Notes under the pieces: model-generated
What the model saw: only the letters and a program-made list of their open reading frames with translations
Database searches by the model: none
What the model was told of the DNA's origin: nothing
Part shown: positions 45,517 to 55,011 of the stretch, one piece after another
How positions within the stretch are numbered: the stretch's first letter is position 1
How the letters are laid out: each line of letters starts with the position of its first letter
DNA from: G963422275 sp963422275
GTDB lineage: Bacteria; Pseudomonadota; Alphaproteobacteria; Rhodobacterales; Rhodobacteraceae
Reading direction: 5' to 3'
Length of the DNA: 64,000 bases
Assembly (NCBI GenBank): GCA_963422275.1
Contig: OY729418.1
Coordinates: 868,001-932,000 of the forward strand
Translations under genes and position numbers: made by a program

Positions 45517-45838
45517 CATCGGCACCGATCCCCGGAGGCTGGTGCACCATCCAGAGAGAACGGCCGCGAACGTTCACGAGCTGACGCCTTCGGGTCGGCT
45601 TCTGCACAGCGAGGAGGAACAAAGTCCGGGCCGCCGGCGGCTGGCCCACGATCTCGTCCTGCAACCTCAAGGGCTGCGCGCCAAACCTCACCCCTGCTGC
45701 ATCTTGATCAAACTGGAACCAAGTGCATAAATAGTAACATCCATTTGGGGCTTCCGGACCGCAGGAAACTGACCAGCGTAGCCGGAAAGAGCAATTTCCG
45801 CAGCCAAAACCCGGCAAACTCTCCAAATCAGAGGTTCC

Positions 45839-46029
45839 CTAAACATCCGTGATCTTGGCAAAATCTCGTTCGCATCGGCCAGTTCCACGCCCTCCGGCGT
45901 GTCTTCAAGATATTCGAAAACATGCAGAACGACGCGATATCCTCGCATCAGGAATGAACGAAGACAAGCAATATGCAACTTGCCGAGTCTGGGACCGATC
46001 CAGATTGCGTTGAGAGTTGCAAGCAACAT
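45839..46029 (-). pseudogene. 5' fragment of a glycosyltransferase-like gene, cut by IS5 copy A4
   Basis: From an ATG at 46029 the frame reads LNAIWIGPRLGKLHIACLRS and GVELADANEILPRS, typical of the N-terminus of DxD-type sugar transferases (IWIGP opening). It stops being genuine at the IS right end (45838). The rest of the gene is not found in the window. Another glycosyltransferase lies at 48071. Confidence 0.7.
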
Positions 46030-46291
46030 GCTGGTTTTCTTTTCAGTTCCTTTATGCGTGACTAGTACCGAGCTTTTCTAACATCAAATGGATATCCCCA
46101 TCCCGGCACAATGGCTTTTAACGCCCGCTTTCGCAACAGTCTTAGTAAGGAGGCTTTCCGAGGTTCAAGTCTCGCTTCAGAGGCATTCGAAGCTTCAACA
46201 TCCCCGGCCATCCGAATTGAAGGCAGGCATTCAATGATTTCAGCGAAGGGAACCGGCAAGTTCCGTTTCAAGGGCAACAGGCAAGGGCTAG

Positions 46292-47513
46292 GGAACCTCT
46301 GATTTGGAGGTTTTTTTTGGGATTTGCTGCGGAATTTGCCCTTCCCGGCTGCACCGGTCGGTTTTCGGCGGTCCGGAAGCCGCAAATGCGCGTTTTCGGG
46401 GCGAAACCGCCGCCACTTCAGCCCCCGCGGGGCCGGTCCGGCAAATTCCGGACACACTTCTCCCCTGTCATTGCAAGTGCGGCTGGGCAATCATCAGGTT
46501 CGAGAAGCCCAGAAGCAGCGCAAGCCGCTGCACGTTCTTGTCCAAACCCCGATACCGAACCATGTCGCAGCCGAACACCCGCTTGACGATCCGGAACGGA
46601 TGTTCCACCCGCGCCCGCACCCGGGCCTTCGCCGTCTCCGCCCTGGCCGCGGCGCTGCCCGGCGCCAGCGTCCGGCGCTTGCTCGGGGGCATGGCAATCT
46701 GCCACGACACCTCGCGATGCGCGTGCTCCGCCCGCTTGCCGATCCCGCGGTATCCAGAGTCACCCCAGACTTGCTCCTCCTCGCCGTGCAGAAGCCGATC
46801 CGAAGGCGTCAGGTCGCGACGTTGGCGGCCGTTCCCTCCAGATGGTGCACCAGACCCCGGGTGTCGGTGCCAATGTGCAGCTTCATCCCGAAATGCCACT
46901 GGTTCCCCTTCCTGGTCTGGTGCATCTCCGGATCGCGGGCGTTGCTCTCGTTCTTGGTCGACGATGGCGCCGAGATGATGGTGGCGTCAACGATGGTGCC
47001 CTTCTTCAGCAAAACCCCCCGCTCGGCCAGGTGATCCCTGATGTCCTCAAACAGCTGCTGCGCCAGTCCGTGGTTCTCCAGCCGATGGCGGAAGTCGGGA
47101 TCGTCGTCTCGTCCGGAACCTTCTCAAGACTCACCCCGGCAAAGCGCCGGATGCTCTCCGCCTCGCAAGCCGGTCCTCCATCAACGGGTCGCTCAGGTTG
47201 TAAAACAATTGAACGCAGTGCACGCGCAGCATCACCGACAGCGGATACGGCTGTCGCCCCTTGCGGCCGCCCTTCGGATACACCGGCGCAATGCGGGCCT
47301 CCAAGCGCTCCCAGGGGATCAGGCCGTCCATCCGCTCCAGAAAGATCTCGCGGCGCGTCTTGCGCTTCTTGCGATCGTATTCGAGGCTGGCAAAGGTCAG
47401 TTGCTGAAGGCGTTGCATGTCAGGATCCCCCCAAAAAAGGCGTGGCGCAAAACAGCAGGCGCGCACCGGATGCGCAATGCAACGCCCAAAACCGGGCTAT
47501 ATTCAGAGGTTCC
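46292..47513 (-). mobile_element. IS5-family element, copy A3
   Basis: 1222 bp with ends GGAACCTCTGA / TCAGAGGTTCC and a perfect CTAG duplication at 46288-46291 and 47514-47517. It abuts a TnpB relic on its right side and a short unassigned stretch (46030-46287) on its left. Confidence 0.92.
46468..47418 (-). pseudogene. IS5-family transposase, two frameshifts (copy A3)
   Basis: It shares with copy A1 the one-base loss after LMEDRL (RRRASGALPG follows instead of YEAESIRRF) and has another near 46815, where AANVHDLT of copy A2 becomes AANVAT and a stop. The junction LAQQLFEDIRDHLAERGVLLKKG is intact here, which identifies the lesions in A1 and A2. The shared lesion suggests that A1 and A3 spread from an already frameshifted parent, mobilised in trans. 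Confidence 0.82.
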
Positions 47514-47517
47514 CTAG

Positions 47518-47990
47518 TCAAGTCCGCGCGGATTGTCCCAACGCCGCTGCGCGTCGAGGTGCAGCTGATCCGTGAATTACCGGAGGTTGAGGCTAGGTCG
47601 GTCGGTGACGTTGTCGGAATTGACGTCGGAGTGAAGGCAATGGCGACGTTGAGCAGCGGAATTCAGATCGCCAAGCGGGTTGTCGGTAAGTCAAGGAAGA
47701 AGGCATCGCAGAAACGGGTTTTAAGGGCTGTTCGCGGTTCCGCCTCAAATCTGCCACCAGTGCGGCGGCTTTCCAGACAGGAAGCTGGCATTGAAGGATA
47801 AGGGAACATTCCTGCGTTCATTGCGGCCCATGTCGGGGATCGGGACGTCAACGCATCCCGTAGCATTCGCGAGCGGGGTCTTTCCCTGCTGTCGGGCGAG
47901 CATTTTCCCGATGCGCGGCGCGGATGCGGGGCAAGTTGCAGCTACCGGCCGAGGACAACGATTTCCTGCAATTGCCCGCGTGTGCGTAGT
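47518..47990 (+). pseudogene. TnpB (IS200/IS605 OrfB) relic
   Basis: The RuvC-like first motif VGIDVGVKAMATLSSG is followed, after frameshifts, by the zinc-finger start QICHQCGGFPDRKLALKDKG and the last RuvC motif DRDVNASRSIRERGLSLLSG. The N-terminal half is missing, removed at the border of IS copy A3. TnpB proteins are RNA-guided nucleases; this one cannot be functional. Confidence 0.75.
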
Positions 47991-48070
47991 GTTGAATATT
48001 CTCAGTGCCCCGATTATTGTTTGGCTGATGGTTCGATACCTGTCGGGCGGGGCAGTCAAGGAACGGAAAA

Positions 48071-48910
48071 ATGCGCTCTTCAACCCAGTTGGTGGTTTCG
48101 TTGACAACCATTCCTCCGCGATTTCCAACTGTGGGAATCACGCTTGAGAGCATTCTTTCCCAGCGTCTGAGGCCGGATCGGGTCGAATTGCACGTGCCAA
48201 GGACATATCGTCGGTTCAGGGAGCATTCGTTCCACCTGCCGAAGGTGCCGGAGGGCGTGGAAGTGGTGGTCGCCGACAGCGACTTGGGACCCGCGACAAA
48301 GGTGCTGCCAAGCGCGTTGCGCCACCGAGGCTCCAACACGCGGATCATCTACTGCGATGACGACCGCATTTGTCCGCCGGGCTGGACCAAACTGCTTGTG
48401 AAGAAATCGCTGGAAAGACCGCAAGACTGCATTGTCAATGCGGGATTCGAGATTGAATTGTTGGGAATGCCCGTACACACACCGAAAAATCCCAAACCGC
48501 AACCTAGAGCCAAGCGAAGACGCGGCCTGAACCATGCGCTGTACTGGGTGGATCGTCTGATCCATCAACTGAAGACCAGAACGCTGTCAAAGCCCCCGAG
48601 AAAGCAGTTCCTGACCGACGGTTATTTGGACATTGGAGAGGGTTGCGGGGGAGTGTCCGTGTCCCCTGAGTTTTTCGATGATTACGCTTTCGACATCCCC
48701 GATGTACTGTGGGCGGTGGATGATGTCTGGCTTTCAGGATGCCTGGCGCGAAATGGAACGAGGATATGGGTTGATGCGGCAGGAAAGATGCCAGCCGAGC
48801 ATTCGGGCACAAGCGCCGCCTTGTGGAAGGCCGTTCTGGACGGATGCGACCGGCACGACGCCGACAGGGCCTGCGTTGAGCATTTCAGGATGAAGTATGG
48901 GATTTGGTAG
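48071..48910 (+). CDS. Glycosyltransferase-like protein (GT-A fold)
   Basis: A 279-aa protein. It opens with VVSLTTIPPRFPTVGITLES, which resembles the nucleotide-sugar-binding first strand of GT2-like enzymes. The DxD-type metal site is YCDDDR near residue 96, and the late VDDVWLSGCL region resembles the acceptor-side motif. The middle has a basic insert (RAKRRRGLNHAL). No membrane segment. It probably adds a sugar to a cell-surface polysaccharide; donor and acceptor are unknown. The region just upstream is debris, so it may be the survivor of a larger polysaccharide cluster. Confidence 0.72.
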   Translation: MRSSTQLVVSLTTIPPRFPTVGITLESILSQRLRPDRVELHVPRTYRRFREHSFHLPKVPEGVEVVVADSDLGPATKVLPSALRHRGSNTRIIYCDDDRICPPGWTKLLVKKSLERPQDCIVNAGFEIELLGMPVHTPKNPKPQPRAKRRRGLNHALYWVDRLIHQLKTRTLSKPPRKQFLTDGYLDIGEGCGGVSVSPEFFDDYAFDIPDVLWAVDDVWLSGCLARNGTRIWVDAAGKMPAEHSGTSAALWKAVLDGCDRHDADRACVEHFRMKYGIW

Positions 48911-49079
48911 CGGACACCACAGGGAGCTGGCGGCATGAGCGATATGAATTCGGCAAGGCAAGGGGATAGTCTCGGTTGAACTTCCGCATGACGCACGCAT
49001 TTCCCGCCGCATTCAATTGCTTGGAAAAGACTGTTGCTAAATGCTTCCCCTCCGATCATGGACATGTTATGCTGAAAGA

Positions 49080-49355
49080 TATGTAATTACTTGTCATGAC
49101 GTTTAGTTGAGGGAGATGCCGATTGATTTCTTCATGACAGTGCGGTCTCGGTTCAGGAGACGGTGGGCCGTGGAGACGGCATTGAAGGCAATGGCCCGAC
49201 TATGCCCAAGGCAACCAACTGGATCGAGCTAGCTACGTCCTTGAGGGCCGGATTCTGTCTCGACCCTGCCTGATACGGCGCATCGGGGACTGAAACCGTG
49301 CCTTTGGGTGCCAAGACCGCGTCCGGAAGGCGTCATAACCACTGATCGGCAACCG
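49080..49355. repeat. Dispersed degenerate repeat, copy 4
   Basis: CTTGTCATGACGTTTAGTTG and GATTGATTTCTTCATGACAG match copies 1 and 2; GGGCCGTGGAGACGGCATTG and GGGACTGAAACCGTGCCTTT match copy 3. This is the copy that contains both halves and therefore defines the repeat at about 270 bp. IS copy A5 begins at its right edge. The stretch 48911-49079 holds no gene. Confidence 0.6.
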
Positions 49356-49359
49356 CTAA

Positions 49360-50260
49360 GGAACCTCTGATTTTGGAGGGTTTTTTGGGGTTTGCTGCGG
49401 AAATTGCCCCTCCCGGCTGCACTGGTCGGTTTTCGGCGGTCAGGAAACCCCAAATGAACGTTTTCGGGGCGGAATCACCGCCGTTTCAGTCCCCGCGGGG
49501 CCAGTCCGGCAAATTCCGGACACGCTTCTCCCTTGTCACGACAGGTGCGGCTGGGCAATCATCAGGTTCAAGAAGTCCAAAAGCAGCGCAAGCCGCTGCA
49601 TGTTCCTCTCCAGACCTCGATACCGAACCATGTCATGGCCGAACACCGGCTCGCGATCCGGAACGGATGCTCCACCCGGGCCTTCGCCGTCTCCGCCTTG
49701 GCCGCGGCGCTGCCCGGCGCCAGCGTCCGGTGCTTGCCCGGGGGCATGGCAATCTGCCACGACACCTCGCGATGCGCGTGCTCCGCACGCTTGCCGATCC
49801 CGCGATATCCAGAGTCACCCCGGACTTGCTCCTCCTCGCCGTGCAGAAGCTTGCCCGAAGGCGTCAGGTCGCGACGCTGGCGGCCGTTCCCTCCAGGTGG
49901 TGCACCAGCCCCGGGGGTCGGTGCCGACGTGCAGCTTCATCCCGAAATGCCACTGGTTCCCCTTTCTCGTCCGGTGCATCTCCAGATCGCGGGCATTGTT
50001 CCTGTTCCTGGTCGACGACGGCGCCGAAATGATGGTGGCGTCAACGATGCCGCCCTTCTTCAGCAGCCCCCCCCCCCCCGTCGGCCAGGTGATTCCCGAT
50101 CTCGCGGCGCTTCTTGCGATCGCATTCGAGGCTGGTAAAAGTAAATTACCGAAAGCGCTGCATATCGTGATCCCCCGAAAGAAAGGCATGGCGCAAAACA
50201 GCGAGCGAGTGCCGTATGCACAATGCCGCGCCCACATATCAGGCTATATTCAGAGGTTCC
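49360..50260 (-). mobile_element. IS5-family element, copy A5, internally deleted
   Basis: 901 bp, with the same ends as the other A copies, CTAA on the left and AAAA on the right. About 320 bp of the transposase N-terminal half is missing, marked by a C10 run near 50080. The rest (VDATIISAPSSTRN, GDSGYRGIGKRAEHAH) has additional shifts. No functional transposase remains. The RND operon begins about 160 bp to the right. Confidence 0.85.
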
Positions 50261-50417
50261 AAAACCGGAATTTTCAACACTCTTGCCTTGGTTCTGGAGC
50301 AGAATGCATTGCTGGAACAAACTTCGTTTGGTATGCATCCACTTGGATGTCGGGAATTTTCAGCAAAATGCTCGGCAGTTTGCCATTGGTTCGGCGAAAA
50401 ACAGCATAGTTCATACA

Positions 50418-51764
50418 TTGAGATACAGGTTGAATTGGCGACAATTTTTGATTGTCCCTCCGCTGGCGGCAGGCGTAGCGGTTTTCATGTGGATGACACG
50501 GGAAAGGGATGGCGAATTGCCAGTCGCGCAGAACGAGGAGGCCCTCGCCGTGCGTGTCGTCGAAGTTTCGAAAGTGCCGTTGCGATTCTTCGTGACTGGA
50601 TTTGGCCGTGTCGAAGCGGCCCATACATGGTCTGCCATCAGCCAAGTGCAGGGACGTGCTGTATACGTCAATCCCAAAATTTCCGTTGGACACCTCGTCG
50701 ACAAGGACGAACAGCTGGTCATCATCGATCCTCGCAACTATGAAATCTCTCTGGCCAAGGCCCGTACCGCGCGGGACGCGGCGCAGGCATCGCTAGCGGA
50801 ACTGGAAGCCAGACGGGTAAACATCCTCGCGACGCTTGAACTCGAAGAGCGCATCGAAGCCTTTCTGCAGACCGAGTTGGAAAGGCAGTCAGAACTCCTG
50901 GAACGTGGCAACGTCGCCCAGAGCATTGTCGACCAGGCAACACGATCATTGCTGACGCAGCAGAAGATCGTGCTGGAACATCAGAACAACCTGAACCTGA
51001 TTCCGGTGCAGCGCAAGACCCTTGAAACCACGCTGGCAATCCGCAATGCTGAAATCGAGGAGGCAACGCGGAATCTGGAGAACGCCCAAATCCATGCGCC
51101 GTTTGCTGGGCGGGTCTCCCGCGAGGCGGTGGCACTCGGGCAGTTTATCAGAGTCGGCGACAATCTGTTCACCATCGATTCAATAGACACCGCTGAAATC
51201 GTTGCCGAGTTTCAGCCACAGGCACTGCGCAACTTGCTTATAACCATCATGGGAGGAAACGTGGATGTCCTGTCGCTATTTCCCGGTGAGTTGAACGAAG
51301 CGTTCGATTTCGTCAAGAGCTTGAACCTGCAGACCACGGTGCACTCGACAAACTTCGATGGATACACTTGGCCTGCGGAACTGATCAGGTTCGGCGGAAG
51401 CGTGGACGAACAAACTGGTGCAGTCGGTCTCGTCGTGCAGGTTGACGCACCCACTGTTCCGGATCCGGTCACACAGCGCCCGCCGTTGGTAAACGGCACG
51501 TTCGTGGAGATCCATCTCTCGGCTCCGGAGGATATCCAAGCGATCTCAATTGAAAGAAACGCGCTGCATGCTGATTCCGACGGCAGTGAATTCGTCTACG
51601 TAGTGGACGAGGGATCTCGCTTGGCGCGGCGCGGCGTCATCGCAGGCACCGTATTGAACGACAAGATTGTCATTCTAAATGGGCTTGCGGACGGAGACAC
51701 CGTCGTGTTGTCTGATCCGCAACCGGTTGTATACGGAATGTTGCTTCAAGCAATGCACAACTGA
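50418..51764 (+). CDS. RND efflux periplasmic adaptor (HlyD/MFP family)
   Basis: A ~448-aa adaptor that links an inner-membrane RND pump to an outer-membrane channel. After an N-terminal anchor (FLIVPPLAAGVAVFMWM) come the barrel-sandwich half VQGRAVYVNPKISVGHLVDKD, a long coiled coil (residues ~120-230), the second half NAQIHAPFAGRVSREAVALGQF and a C-terminal beta-barrel. The start is unclear: TTG 50418 keeps only the anchor, while an ATG at 50304 would add 38 residues with no clear role. IS copy A5 lies just upstream and could affect the promoter. It is 13 bp before the permease. Confidence 0.87.
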   Translation: MRYRLNWRQFLIVPPLAAGVAVFMWMTRERDGELPVAQNEEALAVRVVEVSKVPLRFFVTGFGRVEAAHTWSAISQVQGRAVYVNPKISVGHLVDKDEQLVIIDPRNYEISLAKARTARDAAQASLAELEARRVNILATLELEERIEAFLQTELERQSELLERGNVAQSIVDQATRSLLTQQKIVLEHQNNLNLIPVQRKTLETTLAIRNAEIEEATRNLENAQIHAPFAGRVSREAVALGQFIRVGDNLFTIDSIDTAEIVAEFQPQALRNLLITIMGGNVDVLSLFPGELNEAFDFVKSLNLQTTVHSTNFDGYTWPAELIRFGGSVDEQTGAVGLVVQVDAPTVPDPVTQRPPLVNGTFVEIHLSAPEDIQAISIERNALHADSDGSEFVYVVDEGSRLARRGVIAGTVLNDKIVILNGLADGDTVVLSDPQPVVYGMLLQAMHN

Positions 51765-51777
51765 GAAATCAGCGGAA

Positions 51778-54700
51778 ATGATCGCTTACTTCACACGCCA
51801 CCCGGTCGCCGCAAATCTTCTCCTTCTAAGCGTCATGATACTCGGCGGCTTATCCCTGCCGAACATGGAGCGAGAGAGCTTCCCGGAATTCCTAGTGTCA
51901 AACGTCTCGGTAACCATAGTCTATCCCGGCGCGTCAGCAGCCGATGTTGATGAGCAGGTCTGTTTGAAGCTCGACAAGTCTCTGGATTCAATCAACGAAC
52001 TAAAAGAACTGGAATGCCTTTCCGTGGACGGCAGAGCAACTGCAATACTGACGATGAAGGAGAGCGAAGACATTGGACAATTCTACAACGACGTTTCGTC
52101 TGCCGTTTCCGCCATCAACGACTTGCCGGCGGCGGTTGAAGCGCCCTTGATCTCCATTGAGGGACGAACGGAAGTCATAGCCTTTCTGGCGGTCTCCGGC
52201 ATCGGAACCGACGAGAGCCTGATCCGGTCTGCCGACCGCTTCGCCAGTGACATTGCCGCTCTGCCAGGAGTGGCGAGCGTCGACATCCTTGGCATATCGG
52301 AGAACGAGCTCCGTATCTCGTTTGACCAAAACAAGCTTCGGCGCTTCGGAATTGGCGCAAAATCCGTGGCCGATGCCGTTGCGGCACGGTCTCTTCAGGC
52401 ACCGATCGGGACGGTAAGCACACAAGGCCGGGACATTATCCTGCGGTACTCTGATGCCCGACGATCTATCCCGGATCTGGAAAGTCTTGTGATTCTGCAA
52501 AATGAACGCGGCGGGTTCGTGAGACTTTCCGATCTCGCATCGGTGAGTCTGCAGGAGGTCGATCCGGAAGCCCGGGCTTTCATTGACGGCGAGCGGGCGG
52601 CAATCCTTCGGATTAACAAGAGCAAGGAAGCTGACGCCATCGACGGCTTTGCGCAGGTCCAGAGCCTGATCATGAAGGAACAGGCAAAATTTCCCGATCC
52701 GTTCAAGATTTCCGTGATCAACAACTCGACGGAACCGGTGCGTCAGAGGATTGATTTGGTGTCGAAGAATGCGGCAATCAGCCTCGTGCTCGTCATTCTG
52801 GTCATGTGCTTATTCTTCTCGGTGTCAGAGGCGATCTGGATATCCTTGGCGCTTCCCTTCTCATTCTTCGGCGGAATTGTCGCGTTGAGCGCCATCGGCG
52901 TAACCATCAATATGATCTCCCTTGTAGCCTTGCTGATGGCTATCGGCTTGATCATGGACGACAGCATCGCAATCGCGGAGAACATTGCGACATGGCGCGC
53001 GAAGCTCGGAAGGGATGCAGTCGTGAGAGGCGTCATCGAGGTCATGCCCGGCGTGATTTCTTCCTTTCTGACAACGGCGTGCGTCTTTGGTCCCCTGATG
53101 TTTCTTTCGGGGGAGATCGGCGCGATTCTGAAGGTCGTTCCCATCGTCCTTCTGATTACGTTGACTATCAGCTTGGTCGAGGCATTTCTGATATTGCCCA
53201 ACCACTTGAGTCATGTTCGCATGGATTCAGAAGTGAATGCACGCCGACTGGCGCCCCGTATTCTGGAGAATGTCAAGGAAAAGTTTGTGCTGCCGATCTC
53301 CGCATTTCTGGCGCAGTGGCGGTATGCGACCGTTGGTGCAGTTGTCGCTGTCTTGATTTCCTGCATCAGCCTCATCGCTTCCGGAACTGTAAAGGTCATA
53401 GGCTTCCCGTCCATCGAGGGTAACACCATTGAAGCGCGTGTTGCGCTGAGTTCCGGTCTGCCACTCGCGCGCACGGAGGCGGTTGTCGACCAGTTAACCG
53501 AAGCATTGAAAAAAGTAGACGCGGACCTGACCCGCGGCACACGGGACGGCCAGCAGTTGGTAGAGCGTGTTCTGGTCTCCTACGCATCAAATTCCGATGT
53601 CAAGGACAACGGCGCACACACTGCAACCATCACCGTGGACCTGCTGAGCAGCGAAGAAAGAAATGTCGCGGCGGACGACGTTCTTTCCGCTTGGCGCCAT
53701 GCGGCAGGGCCAATTCCCGACTTGGTGCAAAGCAATTTCACTCAAACAACACTCGCTCCAGGCGGCTTGGACCTTGACGTTCAACTGGCGTCGCACGACC
53801 TGAATCAGCTCGAGCAGGCAACCACCGAATTGCGCAACCGCCTGCTGGCGCGCAATGATGTGACGGATGCCTATCAGGACTTTTACGGCGGCCGGCCAGA
53901 GATCGGTCTGAAGCTTAACGAATACGCATATGCCATCGGGCTGACGCCGCAATTGGTGACACGCCAGTTGCAAACGGCTTTTTCGGGGACCGAGACGGAC
54001 AGCTTTCGCGTCGGGCTGTCTGACGTGTCGGTTCGGGTCGAGCTCGGAGACACTGTGCCTACCATATCGGATCTCGAGGAGTTTCCGGTTGCCGTAGCGG
54101 GCGGCAAGCAAGTTACGCTTGGAGCGATATCCGACATTGACCTGTCATACACCTATGGCCAGATAACCCGTCAGGACGGCAAGGCCATTGCCCGGATTTT
54201 GGGCAAGATTGATCGGGGTGCAACCACGTCTGCAGAAATTTCCGCACTGGTGACTGGCGAACTGGCGCCTCGTCTGGAGCGGGACTTTCCAGGGGTCGGC
54301 GTCAGCATCGGCGGCGCCGCGCAAGAGCAGCTGGAGACCCAGGCATCGATCCTGGCGGCGCTTTTGACCGGGCTGACCGGCGTCTACCTGGTCCTCGCGT
54401 TTCAGTTCCGCAGCTACACGCTGCCATTTGCGATCATGCTGTCCATCCCGTTTGCCCTGACCGGTGTCATATTGGGACATCTTCTCATGGGGCTGGATCT
54501 CGCAATGCCCAGCTTCGTCGGGTTCGCCTCGCTGGCCGGGATCGTGGTGAACAACGCCATCCTGTTCATGACCTTCTTCAAGGCCGAGATCCGCGGCGGC
54601 GACTGCATTCAAGCGGCGGTGGAGGCGGTTCGGCGCCGGTTTCGGCCAGTGCTGCTGTCGTTCCTGACAACCTTCATCGGCCTGATGCCCATCGTCGCCG

Positions 54701-54885
54701 AGACAAGCCCGCAAGCGCAGCCGCTGGTTCCGCTCGTCGTTTCCGTTGCGTTCGGGCTGCTCGCCTCCACGGTCCTCGTCGTCTTCGTGTTCCCAAGTAT
54801 TCTCGGCATCTACTTCGACTTCAAGAGCGTCGAAAAATGGCAGGCGACATTCGCCGAGAATGCGCCGCGAGCGAGCGAAGGGTAA
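51778..54885 (+). CDS. RND efflux transporter permease
   Basis: A 1035-aa AcrB/MMPL-type proton-driven pump. It starts MIAYFTRHPVAANLLLL (first membrane helix) with AGCGGA upstream. The two-fold architecture is visible: TM1, a large periplasmic loop, TM2-6 (GLIMDDSIAIAENI with the proton-relay acidic pair), then the second half ending in TM8-12 (FVGFASLAGIVVNNAILFMTFF). Substrate is unknown; pairing with the adaptor suggests export of small hydrophobic compounds. No outer-membrane TolC gene is adjacent. A hairpin TTGCTCA-loop-TGAGCAA lies 45 bp after the stop. Confidence 0.93.
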   Translation: MIAYFTRHPVAANLLLLSVMILGGLSLPNMERESFPEFLVSNVSVTIVYPGASAADVDEQVCLKLDKSLDSINELKELECLSVDGRATAILTMKESEDIGQFYNDVSSAVSAINDLPAAVEAPLISIEGRTEVIAFLAVSGIGTDESLIRSADRFASDIAALPGVASVDILGISENELRISFDQNKLRRFGIGAKSVADAVAARSLQAPIGTVSTQGRDIILRYSDARRSIPDLESLVILQNERGGFVRLSDLASVSLQEVDPEARAFIDGERAAILRINKSKEADAIDGFAQVQSLIMKEQAKFPDPFKISVINNSTEPVRQRIDLVSKNAAISLVLVILVMCLFFSVSEAIWISLALPFSFFGGIVALSAIGVTINMISLVALLMAIGLIMDDSIAIAENIATWRAKLGRDAVVRGVIEVMPGVISSFLTTACVFGPLMFLSGEIGAILKVVPIVLLITLTISLVEAFLILPNHLSHVRMDSEVNARRLAPRILENVKEKFVLPISAFLAQWRYATVGAVVAVLISCISLIASGTVKVIGFPSIEGNTIEARVALSSGLPLARTEAVVDQLTEALKKVDADLTRGTRDGQQLVERVLVSYASNSDVKDNGAHTATITVDLLSSEERNVAADDVLSAWRHAAGPIPDLVQSNFTQTTLAPGGLDLDVQLASHDLNQLEQATTELRNRLLARNDVTDAYQDFYGGRPEIGLKLNEYAYAIGLTPQLVTRQLQTAFSGTETDSFRVGLSDVSVRVELGDTVPTISDLEEFPVAVAGGKQVTLGAISDIDLSYTYGQITRQDGKAIARILGKIDRGATTSAEISALVTGELAPRLERDFPGVGVSIGGAAQEQLETQASILAALLTGLTGVYLVLAFQFRSYTLPFAIMLSIPFALTGVILGHLLMGLDLAMPSFVGFASLAGIVVNNAILFMTFFKAEIRGGDCIQAAVEAVRRRFRPVLLSFLTTFIGLMPIVAETSPQAQPLVPLVVSVAFGLLASTVLVVFVFPSILGIYFDFKSVEKWQATFAENAPRASEG

Positions 54886-55011
54886 ATCTGGGGGCCTATA
54901 TACTGTGTTGCCCAAGACTTTTTTTTGCGTTGCTCAAAAGCGCTGAGCAAATCTTGCAACTTCATCTTGAATGGATCTGTCGGGCAACTGATGTGCTGGC
55001 CTCGTGACTAG

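Larger units (their letters stand above)
43095..45838 (+). mobile_element. IS5-family element, copy A4, interrupted by an IS1182-family element
   Basis: The left end GGAACCTCTGAATATAGCCT is at 43095 and the right end at 45838. Flanks are TTAG at the left and CTAA at the right, which do not match, suggesting mutation or recombination between copies. The transposase is split into 43175-43718 and 45517 to about 45625, with an in-frame stop after MQRLR and further shifts. The segment from about 45640 to 45735 is replaced by the right end of the IS1595-type MITE (AACCAAGTGCATAAATAGT), so this copy also carried that MITE before a deletion. Confidence 0.82.

Noticed and set aside
46842..47801. Apparent 319-aa fusion of IS and TnpB sequence
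   Set aside because: It crosses the IS5 boundary and target duplication and combines antisense IS sequence with a TnpB fragment; it is not a real gene.
54930..54950. Hairpin TTGCTCA-AAAGCGC-TGAGCAA after the RND permease, considered as a terminator
   Set aside because: No T run follows the stem on the plus strand; the T8 run lies before it, so an intrinsic terminator is not supported.
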